In this document: in pieces, positions 1 to 6,587 of the stretch
How the letters are laid out: every line of letters begins with the position of its first letter
How positions within the stretch are numbered: the stretch's first letter is position 1
From: JAXIPB01 sp045403155
GTDB lineage: Bacteria > Actinomycetota > Actinomycetes > Mycobacteriales > Micromonosporaceae
Direction of reading: 5' to 3'
Length of the DNA: 31,042 nt
NCBI GenBank assembly: GCA_045403155.1
Contig: JAXIPB010000205.1
Coordinates: 1 to 31,042 of the forward strand
The notes under the pieces: generated by a model
Databases searched by the model: none
The model's input: only the letters and a program-made list of their open reading frames with translations
What the model was told of the DNA's origin: nothing
Translations under genes and position numbers: made by a program

Positions 1-296
1 GCGAGCAGGTCCAGGCAGGCGTTGGTGGCGATCCGGTACAGCCAGGCCCGGAACGTCGACCGCCCCTCGAAGGTCTCCCGCCGCCGCCAGGCACGGAGGA
101 ACGTCTCCTGCACGGTGTCCTCGGCGTCCTCGAACGACCCGAGCATCCGGTAGCAGTGCACGTGCAGCTCCCGCCGGTGCCGCTCCGCCAGCCCCGAGAA
201 CGCCGGCTCGTCGACCTCGCCCAGACCGCTCCCGCCCAGCTCGCCCTCGCCCAGACCGCTCACGCCCAGCTCCTCCAGCCGCGTGTCCGCACTCAT
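1..296 (-). CDS. ECF RNA polymerase sigma factor, N-terminal part (cut by window edge)
   Basis: Translating the minus strand from ATG at 296 gives an open frame of 98 codons running off the left edge. It carries the region 2 core of an ECF sigma factor: HCYRMLGSFEDAEDTVQETF followed by LRAWRRRETFEGRSTFRAWLYRIATNACLD. The HCYRMLGS form is typical of the SigG/SigX5-like group, which often carries a C-terminal SnoaL-like domain; that part lies outside the window. The start is supported by GGAAGGA about 8 nt upstream. The same frame stays open upstream into the decayed transposase next door, so the boundary rests on the ribosome binding site. A 30-bp imperfect tandem duplication at 215-273 lengthens the acidic, Gly-rich stretch before region 2. 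Promoter targets and any anti-sigma partner cannot be seen. Confidence 0.9.
   Translation of the reverse strand, partial: MSADTRLEELGVSGLGEGELGGSGLGEVDEPAFSGLAERHRRELHVHCYRMLGSFEDAEDTVQETFLRAWRRRETFEGRSTFRAWLYRIATNACLDLL
215..273. repeat. 30-bp tandem duplication inside the sigma factor gene
   Basis: Two adjacent copies (215-244 and 245-273) of a roughly 30-bp unit beginning CTCGCCCAGACCGCT differ at only a few bases. On the minus strand they encode repeated Gly/Leu/Glu-rich segments (SGLGE) in the N-terminal leader before region 2. The duplication keeps the frame. Confidence 0.75.
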
Positions 297-368
297 CACT
301 TCATCCTTCCGCCTCGTCGTGTCCCGTCGTAGGTATGACGGGTGCGGGCGCGACAACTCATCACTAGG

Positions 369-826
369 GTCGGTCGGCATGGCTGAGCGTTTTCCTCCTT
401 GGTAGGTCGGGTTTTCGACGTGGTGGAGAACGAGGATGGCCTGCACCATTGCGCTCGTCTGGGAGGGACTGCAGCGCAGCTTGGTCAAGATTTTCCAGGT
501 CTTGAGGGTGGCGACGGCGCGTTCGCCGCGGCAGCGGATCCGGGCGTGGGCCTTGTTCACGGCCTTCTGCCGGCGCGATAGATTCGGCCGGTAGCGGCGC
601 CGCTTGAACGGGGTACGCACGGAACCGCCGGCGCCTTTGGTACGCCTTGTCCGCGAAGGTCATCACGTCAGCGTTGGTCAACGCGGCGATGATGCCGTGG
701 GTTCGCGCAGCAGTCAGGTCGTGTGCCGAGCCGGGAAGTGCCGCTACGGCTTCTGATCGTGCACGCGGTCGATCGGCATCAGCGTGCCGTCGACGGTGAG
801 GCCGGCAGCCGGATGCATCTGTTTGT
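369..826 (-). pseudogene. IS5-type transposase remnant, truncated and frameshifted
   Basis: Three minus-strand frames in succession carry pieces of one DDE transposase of the IS5 kind: first TVDGTLMPIDRV (near 800-770), then LPGSAHDLTAARTHGIIAAL with ADVMTFADKAYQ (near 750-640), then SRRQKAVNKAHARIR, GERAVATLKTWKILTKLRC and AILVLHHVE (near 570-400). At least two frame changes separate them, and an in-frame stop follows the first piece. The N-terminal DNA-binding part and any terminal inverted repeat are missing, so the gene is dead and its exact ends are unknown. The remnant stops about 10 bp short of the tRNA-Leu 3' end. At its other end the last frame runs open into the ECF sigma factor gene. 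Confidence 0.85.
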
Positions 827-832
827 GCTAAT

Positions 833-918
833 TGGTGCGGGAGAGGGGACTTGAACCCCTACGCCCGAAGGCACCGGCTCCTAAGGCCGGCGCGTCTGCC
901 GAATTCCGCCACTCCCGC
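833..918 (-). tRNA. tRNA-Leu (anticodon UAG)
   Basis: On the minus strand the acceptor arm GCGGGAG (918-912) pairs with CTCCCGC (843-837), followed by discriminator A at 836 and an encoded CCA at 835-833. The anticodon arm is CCGGC-CTTAGGA-GCCGG, giving anticodon UAG. A long variable arm (TGCCTTCGGGCG) marks it as class II, and the T-arm has GGTTCAAGTCC. All expected arms are present, so it should be functional. It decodes CUA, a rare leucine codon in high-GC genomes. Confidence 0.95.
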
Positions 919-928
919 CCCACGTGAG

Positions 929-934
929 AGTGTA
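929..934 (-). promoter_or_regulatory. candidate -10 element of the tRNA-Leu gene
   Basis: TACACT on the minus strand lies 10 nt before the tRNA 5' end, a reasonable place for a TANNNT -10 box. A convincing -35 hexamer at 17 nt was not found, so this rests on the -10 match alone. Confidence 0.35.
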
Positions 935-1008
935 CGGCGCGCTCGCTCACAGCTCGTAACGCGACTCAGGACACACTTCCGGCTGGCACGACCCACATCG
1001 CCGGCTGC

Positions 1009-1095
1009 CTAGTCACAATCGGCGATCGATTTCTGAGCCAGCAGTTCCTGCACGGTCTCCGCGCGCTCACACGACTCAGCAGTCAGCGGCAGCAT
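1009..1095 (-). other. gap between tRNA-Leu and bcp with one doubtful 28-codon frame
   Basis: The stretch 919-1147 has no convincing gene. One minus-strand frame from ATG 1095 to a stop at 1009 would give a 28-residue peptide beginning MLPLTAESCERAE. It has no clear ribosome binding site and no recognised homology, and the same frame is open further upstream into bcp. It could be a small protein or chance. Confidence 0.15.
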
Positions 1096-1147
1096 TGTTA
1101 TGCCGTCTCGGTAGGTCCTGAGCGTGCGTGATGCCAGCAGCAGCGAG

Positions 1148-1624
1148 CTAATCGATACCGAGGTCCCGACGGAGTTTCGCCACGTGGCCGGTGGCCTTGA
1201 CGTTGTAGAACGCCTGCTCGATGCGGCCCTCCGGATCGATCACGAAGGTCGATCGGATCACGCCCAGCACCGTACGGCCGTAGTTCTGCTTCTCCCCGTA
1301 CGCGCCGTACGCGGCGAGCACGGACCGATCCTCGTCCGAGACCAGTGGAAAGTTCAGCCCATCCCGCTCGCGGAACTTCGCCAGCTGCACCGGCGAGTCG
1401 GGGGAGATGCCCACGACGTCGACGCCGGCGGCCTTGAGCGAGGAGAGCGAGTCGCGGAAATCGCAGGCCTGGGTTGTGCAGCCCGGCGTCATCGCGGCCG
1501 GGTACGCGTACAGCACAACCCGGCGGCCCCGAAGGTCCCGGAGGCGCAGCGTATCGCCGGTGTCGGTGCGGAGTGCGAAGTCTGGCGCGGGGTCGCCGGG
1601 CTCGAGACGAGAGGTGGCTGTCAT
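1148..1624 (-). CDS. bcp: Bcp/PrxQ-type peroxiredoxin (thioredoxin-dependent thiol peroxidase)
   Basis: This 158-residue cytoplasmic protein reduces hydrogen peroxide and organic hydroperoxides, taking electrons from thioredoxin. The AhpC/TSA fold starts with PGDPAPDFAL. The peroxidatic cysteine is Cys49 in PAAMTPGCTTQACDFRD, and Cys54, five residues on, is the resolving cysteine usual for atypical 2-Cys Bcp proteins. The active-site lead-in reads AAM where many relatives have a charged pair such as KDD or KAD. TFVIDPEGRI and the short C-terminus fit the family, and the length is normal. The ATG at 1624 has no Shine-Dalgarno but lies 6 nt after TAGGGT, suggesting a leaderless mRNA. It is transcribed away from the metal transporter operon, with a 129-nt divergent spacer. 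Confidence 0.95.
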   Translation of the reverse strand: MTATSRLEPGDPAPDFALRTDTGDTLRLRDLRGRRVVLYAYPAAMTPGCTTQACDFRDSLSSLKAAGVDVVGISPDSPVQLAKFRERDGLNFPLVSDEDRSVLAAYGAYGEKQNYGRTVLGVIRSTFVIDPEGRIEQAFYNVKATGHVAKLRRDLGID

Positions 1625-1630
1625 ACCCCG

Positions 1631-1636
1631 ACCCTA
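1631..1636 (-). promoter_or_regulatory. -10 element for a leaderless bcp transcript
   Basis: TAGGGT (minus strand) is followed by 6 nt and then the ATG of bcp. TANNNT at 6-7 nt from the start codon is the actinobacterial leaderless promoter pattern. No separate ribosome binding site is present. Confidence 0.5.
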
Positions 1637-1676
1637 TCGTCGCCGACGACGGCATGGGCCGCGTGTGAGGGTCATA

Positions 1677-1693
1677 TTGCCAGAAGATTGCAA
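1677..1693 (+). promoter_or_regulatory. Nur-like (nickel-responsive) operator before the metal transporter operon
   Basis: TTGCCA-GAAGA-TTGCAA at 1677-1693 matches the published Streptomyces Nur consensus tTGCaa-N5-ttGCAA with one mismatch in the left half. It lies inside a slightly longer palindrome, TATTGC (1675-1680) and GCAATA (1690-1695). The right half doubles as a possible -35: TTGCAA (1688-1693), 17 nt, then TAGTCT (1711-1716). Nur is a Fur-family repressor that binds DNA when nickel-loaded, so binding here would block RNA polymerase. The operator call is inference from the motif; no nur gene is in the window. Confidence 0.6.
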
Positions 1694-1716
1694 TAGCGAC
1701 TTGGTCGAAATAGTCT
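1688..1716 (+). promoter_or_regulatory. candidate promoter of the cbiM operon
   Basis: TTGCAA (1688-1693) and TAGTCT (1711-1716) are separated by exactly 17 nt, and transcription would begin near 1723. The -35 overlaps the right half of the Nur-like operator. GAGGAGG follows at 1742-1748. Confidence 0.45.
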
Positions 1717-1768
1717 GGGGACGACCGCACCGGGTCGCCCCGAGGAGGCAACGATGCAGGAGCTCGCG

Positions 1769-2473
1769 ATGCACATCGCGAACGGCATCATCGACGGACC
1801 GGTCGCCGCCGCGTTCGGAGCCGTGGCCATCGTCGGACTCGCGATTTGCCTGGCGCGCGGGCGCGGCGACCTTGACGACCGCTTGGCTCCGATGGCGGGC
1901 CTGGTGGCCGCGTTCATCTTCGCCGTACAGATGCTCAATTTTCCGATCTTCACAGCGGCAGTCAGCGGGCACCTGCTCGGGGGCACGCTGGCCGCGATCC
2001 TGGTCGGGCCCTGGGTTGGCGCGCTGTGCGTCGCCGTTGTGCTGATCGTCCAGGCGCTCGTCTTCGCGGATGGTGGCGTGACCGCGCTTGGGCTCAACAT
2101 CACCAACATGGCCCTGCTCGGCACCGCCGCCGGCTATGTGATCGTGGTACTGCTGCTCCGCGTGCTACCGCGTACGAATGGCGGTCTCGCCGTGACCGCC
2201 TTCGTCGCGTCGTTGATCGGTGTGCTCACCGCGTCAATGGGCTTCGTTCTCGAGTTCGCGTTGGGGGGAGCGGTCGACCTCGGCAGGTCCATCTCGGTTC
2301 TCGCCGGGACGATGGCGGGCACCCATCTACTCATCGGAATCGGCGAAGGGCTCATCACCGCGGTGACTGTGCTCGCCGTGGCCCGGACCAGGCCGGACCT
2401 GGTGTACGCACTGCGAAAGCTCCCGGCGAAGTCGCGAGCCCAGGTCGTCGCACCCGTCGAGGCCGGCGCGTGA
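1769..2473 (+). CDS. cbiM: CbiM/NikM, substrate-binding membrane subunit of an ECF-type nickel/cobalt transporter
   Basis: CbiM/NikM is the membrane S-component that captures Ni(II) or Co(II). The start is placed at ATG 1769, not the in-frame ATG at 1754, because the family begins Met-His and the N-terminal amine plus His2 bind the metal. AGGAG at 1758-1762 sits 6 nt before this ATG. The protein then begins MHIANGIIDGP, and His68 (SGHLLGG) falls where NikM has its other metal-binding histidine. At least six hydrophobic segments fill the 234 residues, with the conserved GLNITNMALLG stretch. It heads a four-gene operon and its stop overlaps the next GTG start (GTGA). If the 1754 start with GAGGAGG were used, five residues would be added and the metal site would be masked. 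Confidence 0.92.
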   Translation: MHIANGIIDGPVAAAFGAVAIVGLAICLARGRGDLDDRLAPMAGLVAAFIFAVQMLNFPIFTAAVSGHLLGGTLAAILVGPWVGALCVAVVLIVQALVFADGGVTALGLNITNMALLGTAAGYVIVVLLLRVLPRTNGGLAVTAFVASLIGVLTASMGFVLEFALGGAVDLGRSISVLAGTMAGTHLLIGIGEGLITAVTVLAVARTRPDLVYALRKLPAKSRAQVVAPVEAGA

Positions 2474-2856
2474 AGAAGACTAGTTGGTTCATCGCCGGAG
2501 GCCTGCTGATCGCCGTCCTGCTCGCCGGGTTCGTCAGCAACTTCGCCTCGTCAACCCCGGACGGCCTGGACGCCGCAGCGCGGGAGGGGTGCACGGTCGA
2601 TGACAAGGGGAACATCACCGGCGGCACCTGCGCCGCCCAGGGCGAGAAGGACCATGAGCTCTCGGATAGCCCGCTCGCCGACTACGGACTGGCGGGGATC
2701 GACAACGCGTTCCTTTCGACCGGCTTCTCCGGGATCCTTGGGGTGCTCCTGACCTTCGCCATCGGGGGCGGGATCTTCTGGGTGCTGCGTAGGCCCAAGA
2801 AGGCCGGCTCGTCCACGGACGACGCCGAACCTCCGGTCCGCGCCGGGAGCGCGTAA
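2470..2856 (+). CDS. PDGLE-domain accessory membrane subunit (CbiN/NikN-type)
   Basis: A 128-residue protein starting at GTG 2470, overlapping the cbiM stop by four bases and so translationally coupled. An N-terminal membrane helix (WFIAGGLLIAVLLAGFV) leads to an extracytoplasmic loop with PDGLDAA, the PDGLE signature, and two cysteines (GCTVDD, GTCAAQ). A second helix (GFSGILGVLLTFAIGGGIFWVL) precedes a short basic and acidic tail. This is the layout of the small subunit that accompanies CbiM/NikM and is needed for metal loading. The two loop cysteines could form a disulfide or touch metal; that is speculation. Confidence 0.88.
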   Translation: MKKTSWFIAGGLLIAVLLAGFVSNFASSTPDGLDAAAREGCTVDDKGNITGGTCAAQGEKDHELSDSPLADYGLAGIDNAFLSTGFSGILGVLLTFAIGGGIFWVLRRPKKAGSSTDDAEPPVRAGSA

Positions 2857-2859
2857 GCG

Positions 2860-3621
2860 ATGGTCACGAGCGGTCTCTACCTGGGTCGGGACACCGCGGT
2901 CCATCGCCTCGCGCCCGAGGTGAAGATCGTGGCGATGGTGGTCTTCACCGTCGCCGTCGTTATCACTCCCCGCGAGGCGTTCTGGGCATTCGGCGCGTAC
3001 GCGTTGCTGCTTGCCGCGGTCGTCGCGCTGGCCCGGGTCCGACCCGGATGGCTGCTTGCTCGGTCCCTTATCGAGCTGCCGTTCGTCGTACTGGCGCTGG
3101 CACTTCCCTTCCTTGGGCAGGGTGATCGGGTCACCTGGCTTGGGCTCAGCCTCTCCGTTGACGGCCTCTACGGCGGGTGGAACATTCTCGCAAAGGGAAC
3201 GCTCGGGGTGCTCGCCTCGCTGCTGCTCGCGGCCACCACAACGACGCGTGACCTGATAATCGGCCTGGATCGCCTTCACTGCCCGCAGGTGCTGACTCAG
3301 ATCGCGACCTTCATGCTGCGTTACCTCGAGGTGCTCGGCGAGGAGGCGAGGCGCATGCGCATCGCCCGCATGTCCCGCGGCGATGATCCGCGCTTTCTGT
3401 GGCAACTGAAGGGCTTCGCCGGCGGAATCGGTGCGCTCTTTCTGCGGGCATTCGAGCGGGGGGAGCGGGTCTATCTGGCGATGCTCTCGCGTGGGTACGG
3501 CGGTCGCCTACCGGAGGCGTGGCGGGCCGACGGCGCGGCGACAGCGTCGCAGTGGGCGGCTGCGGTCAGCGTCGCGGTCGTGGGCGGGACGATCGCCGCG
3601 ACCGCCTTCGTGATCAGGTAG
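2860..3621 (+). CDS. cbiQ: CbiQ, EcfT-type transmembrane coupling subunit
   Basis: This 253-residue membrane protein couples the ATPase to the S-component in ECF transporters. Hydrophobic helices occupy roughly residues 25-115 and 120-140, plus a C-terminal helix near 230. Two cytoplasmic coupling motifs are visible: RMRIARMSRG and ERVYLAMLSRGYGG, where EcfT proteins normally carry Ala-Arg-Gly; here both read Ser-Arg-Gly. The gene starts 3 nt after the preceding stop and ends 14 nt before the ATPase start, so it belongs to the same transcript. Confidence 0.93.
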   Translation: MVTSGLYLGRDTAVHRLAPEVKIVAMVVFTVAVVITPREAFWAFGAYALLLAAVVALARVRPGWLLARSLIELPFVVLALALPFLGQGDRVTWLGLSLSVDGLYGGWNILAKGTLGVLASLLLAATTTTRDLIIGLDRLHCPQVLTQIATFMLRYLEVLGEEARRMRIARMSRGDDPRFLWQLKGFAGGIGALFLRAFERGERVYLAMLSRGYGGRLPEAWRADGAATASQWAAAVSVAVVGGTIAATAFVIR

Positions 3622-3635
3622 CGGGAAGGACCCAG

Positions 3636-4478
3636 GTGAGTGTCTCGACGCGGTCTGCCAGTATCGGGCCCGTGACAACGGCGGAGCAGCCGCCCTCGCT
3701 GGAGGTGCGCGGCGTGCATTACGCGTACCCAGACGGCCACGTCGCCCTTCGCGGGGTCGACCTGACGGTGGGCCACGGGGAGCGGGTGGCGTTGCTCGGA
3801 CCCAATGGGGCGGGTAAGACCACGCTGGTGCTGCACCTCAACGGCATCCTGCACGGTGGTGGCCACAACCGCAGTGGTGACCACAATGCCGGCGGCGGGA
3901 GCGTCGCGGTCGGTGGGCTCATGGTCGACCCGAGCGACCGCAAGCGACTTGCCGAGATCCGCCGTCGGGTAGGGATTGTCTTCCAGGACCCAGACGATCA
4001 GCTGTTCCTCCCCACCGTCGCCGAGGATGTCGCGTTCGGCCCGGCCAACGCCGGCCTTCGGGGATCCAACCTGACCGCCCGCGTCGACGAGGCACTCGCC
4101 GCCGTCGGCATGGCTGAGCACCGTGATCGTGCACCGCATCATCTCTCGTTCGGCCAGCGCCGCCGGGTGGCCGTCGCGACGGTACTGGCGATGCACCCCG
4201 AGATCCTCGTCCTGGACGAGCCATCGTCCAATCTGGACCCGGCGAGCCGGCGCGAGTTGGCGGAGATCCTACGCCGCCTCCCGGTGACGCTGCTCATGGT
4301 GACGCACGACCTGCCGTACGCCCTCGAGTTGTGCCCACGGGCGGTCATCATCGATGACGGGCGCATTGTCGCCGACGGCATCACGGCTTCCCTGCTGGCC
4401 GACGGACCGTTGATGGCCCGGCACCGCCTCGAACTCCCCTTCGGCTTCGACAGCGCCCTCCTCTCGCGCCGATCATGA
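3636..4478 (+). CDS. cbiO: CbiO, ATPase subunit of the ECF metal transporter
   Basis: A 280-residue ABC ATPase energising metal uptake. The Walker A is GPNGAGKTT, the Q-loop VFQDPDDQLF, the signature LSFGQRRRVAVATVLAMHP, the Walker B ILVLDEPSSNLDP and the H-loop VTHD; LSFGQ is usual for CbiO. GGGAAGGA (3623-3630) lies 5 nt before GTG 3636; an in-frame GTG at 3672 is an alternative. Just after Walker A there is an unusual Gly/His/Asn-rich insertion (HGGGHNRSGDHNAGGG, near 3853-3900) not typical of the family and possibly metal-binding. The last codons and stop (CGA TCA TGA) lie inside the dispersed repeat at 4471-4540. Confidence 0.93.
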   Translation: MSVSTRSASIGPVTTAEQPPSLEVRGVHYAYPDGHVALRGVDLTVGHGERVALLGPNGAGKTTLVLHLNGILHGGGHNRSGDHNAGGGSVAVGGLMVDPSDRKRLAEIRRRVGIVFQDPDDQLFLPTVAEDVAFGPANAGLRGSNLTARVDEALAAVGMAEHRDRAPHHLSFGQRRRVAVATVLAMHPEILVLDEPSSNLDPASRRELAEILRRLPVTLLMVTHDLPYALELCPRAVIIDDGRIVADGITASLLADGPLMARHRLELPFGFDSALLSRRS

Positions 4479-4540
4479 TTTGGAGGTCATGATCGACGGC
4501 TTTGAGTGACCGCCAGGTCATGATCACGCGGATCTTGGGG
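4471..4540 (-). repeat. Dispersed three-arm palindromic element, copy 1
   Basis: Read on the minus strand: CCCCAAGATC, GATCATGA (4525-4518), 23 nt, GATCATGA (4494-4487), 8 nt (CCTCCAAA, 4486-4479), TCATGATC (4478-4471). The inner pair can form an 8-bp hairpin with an 8-nt loop. The plus-strand gene cbiO terminates inside the first arm. The hairpin would be at the extreme 3' end of the cbi transcript and could stabilise or terminate it. Confidence 0.85.
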
Positions 4541-4585
4541 AGCGCGGGAATTCGGCAGCGGGCCAGAACCCGGGAAGCGGACGGG

Positions 4586-5308
4586 CTACGCGGCGGCGAC
4601 GGCCGCCGAGATGTTCTCCGGTGTCGGTTGGTCGACGCGCTTGCCGGCGACGAAGACGGTCGGCGTCGAGTTGACGCCACGCTCCGAGGCCATGTCGTTG
4701 ACGTGCGCCACCCAGCCGGCGTACCGCTGTTGCCGCACGCACTGAGCGAAGGACGGCGCATTGAGTCCGACCGTGCCGCCGATCTCGATGAGCTGGTCGT
4801 CGCTGAGGCCGGGGCCACCCTCGGGCGGCTGCTGGGCGAAGAGCGCCTCTCCATACGCCTTCAGCCTTCCGGCATCGGACGCGCAACCCGCCGACGATGC
4901 CGCACGGGTCGAGTAGCGCGTGGTGGACGCCTCGTCGAGGAAGCCCAAAGTGTGCCAGACCAGCTTGATCTTTCGCTCCGCGATGAGCTGGTTAAGTGTG
5001 GGATTCGCGACTGCCTCGAACTGCCTGCAGGCCGGGCAGATGAAATCCAGATAGACCTCGACCGTCACCGGGCCGTCGCCGGCCACCAGCAATCCGGAGT
5101 CTTGGCCGCCCTCGTCCGTCACCCCGGCGGGGACGGCAAAGCTCTCGGACTGCTGCGACCGCCAGACACTCCAGCCGATCAGACCCGCGAGGAGCAGCGC
5201 GCCGACCGCGATCAGCGAGATCCACATGGTGCGGGTCCGCCGACGCTCGGCCGCGAGTTGCTCACGGACGACGCGTGCGGCCTGCTTCTGATCGGCCCGC
5301 CTACTCAC
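4586..5308 (-). CDS. Membrane-anchored DsbA-family thiol oxidoreductase
   Basis: A 240-residue protein with an N-terminal cytoplasmic basic segment, one membrane helix (residues 29-48) and an extracytoplasmic thioredoxin-like domain. The redox motif is Cys91-Pro-Ala-Cys94 in LDFICPACRQFE, and the cis-proline loop is NSTPTVFVAG near the C-terminus. It likely makes or shuffles disulfides outside the membrane. Two further cysteines (GCASD, QCVRQ) are present. GTG 5308 is chosen because GGAGG (5321-5317) stands 8 nt before it; ATG 5323 is an alternative without a good site. It overlaps the mauE-like stop by 8 nt, so the two are co-translated. MauE-like membrane proteins commonly pair with such oxidoreductases. 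Confidence 0.92.
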   Translation of the reverse strand: MSRRADQKQAARVVREQLAAERRRTRTMWISLIAVGALLLAGLIGWSVWRSQQSESFAVPAGVTDEGGQDSGLLVAGDGPVTVEVYLDFICPACRQFEAVANPTLNQLIAERKIKLVWHTLGFLDEASTTRYSTRAASSAGCASDAGRLKAYGEALFAQQPPEGGPGLSDDQLIEIGGTVGLNAPSFAQCVRQQRYAGWVAHVNDMASERGVNSTPTVFVAGKRVDQPTPENISAAVAAA

Positions 5309-5786
5309 CGTGAGGACCTCCATCCAACAAGCGGGAATCGAGCGACAAGCGCGTCAAGGGGGACACCACGAGAAAGCCCGCGAGAGCTACAAGCGCTATG
5401 TCACGAATTGTCTCAGAAAGGTACTGCGGTTGCTCGTTAGCTGCGAGGTCGCCACCCCCTCCGAAGCATCCACAGTCGATGCGCAGCCCGCGGGCCCAGG
5501 CAGACACGATGCCCGCGATGAACGCGATGAACAGGATCGCGGCGACGACGCCCGCGAGCCGCGTCGCTAGGCCGAGGATCAGCAGCACTCCGAGAGCGAT
5601 TTCAACAAACGGCAGCACCGCGCCGAGAAACGTCGCGACGTCGTGGGGCAGCAGCCGGTACGCGGCGACCGCTCGCCCGCTGGCGGCGAGATCTCCTACT
5701 TTCGATGCACCCGCCACCACCAGTACGCCACCGAGGATGAGCCGGCTGAGCGTGCCGAGCCAGGGTTGAATCGTCGACCACCGCAC
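5301..5786 (-). CDS. MauE/DoxX-family membrane protein
   Basis: About 161 residues with four hydrophobic helices (GTLSRLILGGVLVVAGASK; FLGAVLPFVEIALGVLLILG; GVVAAILFIAFIAGIVSAW; IRDIALVALAGFLVV). Between helices 3 and 4 is IDCGCFGGGGDL, with Cys105 and Cys107; this CGCFG motif marks MauE-like proteins that act with extracytoplasmic thiol oxidoreductases, possibly passing electrons. GTG 5786 is preceded by GGAG at about 10 nt; GTG 5795 is an in-frame alternative too close to that site. The gene lies 130 nt after sigC, same strand, and overlaps the DsbA-like gene. Function in this organism is inferred from family and neighbour. Confidence 0.85.
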   Translation of the reverse strand: MRWSTIQPWLGTLSRLILGGVLVVAGASKVGDLAASGRAVAAYRLLPHDVATFLGAVLPFVEIALGVLLILGLATRLAGVVAAILFIAFIAGIVSAWARGLRIDCGCFGGGGDLAANEQPQYLSETIRDIALVALAGFLVVSPLTRLSLDSRLLDGGPHGE

Positions 5787-5828
5787 GTTCGCCACACTCC
5801 TTAGTCTCGCCCGGCGGCACCTTCGGTT

Positions 5829-5900
5829 CCGCGCGGTTCCGCGGTTCCGCGCGGCTTCGCGGTTCCGTGCGGCTTCGCGGTTCCACGGCGTTCTGCGGCT
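5829..5900. repeat. 18-bp tandem repeat between sigC and the mauE-like gene
   Basis: Four consecutive 18-bp units start at 5829, 5847, 5865 and 5883. The first three read CCGCGCGGTTCCGCGGTT with one to three changes; the fourth is degenerate. Related CGCGGTTCC words continue to the sigC stop at 5917. The units are partly self-complementary, so a transcript could fold. Confidence 0.8.
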
Positions 5901-5916
5901 CCGCGTTCCGCGCGGT

Positions 5917-6453
5917 TCAGACCGCGAGGGATTCCCGGACGACGGCGACGAGTTCGACCCGGGCGCGGGCCACTCGCGAACGGATCGTACCGACGGGCAC
6001 GTCCAGTGCCCGCGCAGCATCCGCGTACGACATGCCAAGCACCTGGGTGAGTACGAAGGCCTCGCGCTGATCCGTACCAAGTCGGCGCAGAAGCTCGGTC
6101 GCGCCGACCGAGCCGGCCGGATCCTGGTCGCATACGTCGGCGGCGGGGTCAAGGGCGACCGCCCTGAGCGTAAGCCGGCGTTGGCGGACCGCTTCCCGAA
6201 CGTGGTCGGCGCAGGCTCGGCGAGCGATCCCGAACAACCAGGTGCGCACGGTCGACCGCCCCTCAAAGCTCGGCAGCGCCCGGAATGCCCGCAAGTAGGT
6301 CTCCTGGGTGACGTCGTCGGCGGCGGCCGGATCGACCAGGGAGGCGACGAAACGCCAGACATCGGCCTGAGTCGCCCGGATGAAGGCAGCGGCTGCGGTT
6401 GCTTCGCCGTCTCGCGCAGCCAAGGCCCATCGGGTGGACTCATCGACGGTCAC
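5917..6453 (-). CDS. sigC: SigC-type ECF RNA polymerase sigma factor
   Basis: Region 2 is present (AFIRATQADVWRFVASLVDP, DDVTQETYLRAFRALP, RTWLFGIARR), as is region 4 (TDQREAFVLTQVLGMSYADA and VPVGTIRSRVARARVEL). The wording closely follows Mycobacterium tuberculosis SigC (ATQQDVWRFV, TQLLGLSYADAA, CPVGTIRSRVARAR). With GTG 6453 the protein has 178 residues, close to the mycobacterial 185. ATG starts at 6486 and 6549 are in frame but would place an unrelated leader first and lack binding sites. It reads away from a zinc-finger membrane protein and copper genes. SigC in mycobacteria has been tied to copper homeostasis, which suits this context. A GGAAC-N19-GTT pair just upstream could be its promoter. 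Confidence 0.9.
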   Translation of the reverse strand: MTVDESTRWALAARDGEATAAAAFIRATQADVWRFVASLVDPAAADDVTQETYLRAFRALPSFEGRSTVRTWLFGIARRACADHVREAVRQRRLTLRAVALDPAADVCDQDPAGSVGATELLRRLGTDQREAFVLTQVLGMSYADAARALDVPVGTIRSRVARARVELVAVVRESLAV

Positions 6454-6481
6454 GACGCCGGAGCGTACGCGCTCTGCGTGA

Positions 6482-6508
6482 AACATTGGTGAGAGCGCTA
6501 GCCGTTCC
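6482..6508 (-). promoter_or_regulatory. candidate ECF-type promoter of sigC
   Basis: On the minus strand GGAAC (6508-6504) and GTT (6484-6482) are 19 nt apart, the spacing of many actinobacterial ECF promoters. Transcription would start about 20 nt before GTG 6453. It is not the reported mycobacterial SigC consensus, so another sigma factor may act here. Confidence 0.35.
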
Positions 6509-6587
6509 AAGCGGAGGCGGGGCGCCGGTCGTCGGAACAGAACAGACAATCTGGGAACTCCCGGCCGGTCCGCGTCGACTATCTGTC

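Noticed and set aside
1625..1753. Cobalamin riboswitch before cbiM
   Set aside because: The spacer is only about 130 nt, and no B12 box or the long paired arms are visible; the Nur-like palindrome explains it better.
3399..3635. N-terminal extension of CbiO from ATG 3399
   Set aside because: Overlaps cbiQ in another frame and encodes an Arg/Gly-rich leader; GTG 3636 has a strong ribosome binding site.
4502..5440. 312-codon plus-strand frame over the DsbA-like gene
   Set aside because: Shadow of the minus-strand gene with clear CPAC and cis-Pro motifs.
6454..6549. Longer SigC from ATG 6549 or 6486
   Set aside because: Extra residues have no match to SigC, no ribosome binding site is seen, and they overlap the likely promoter.
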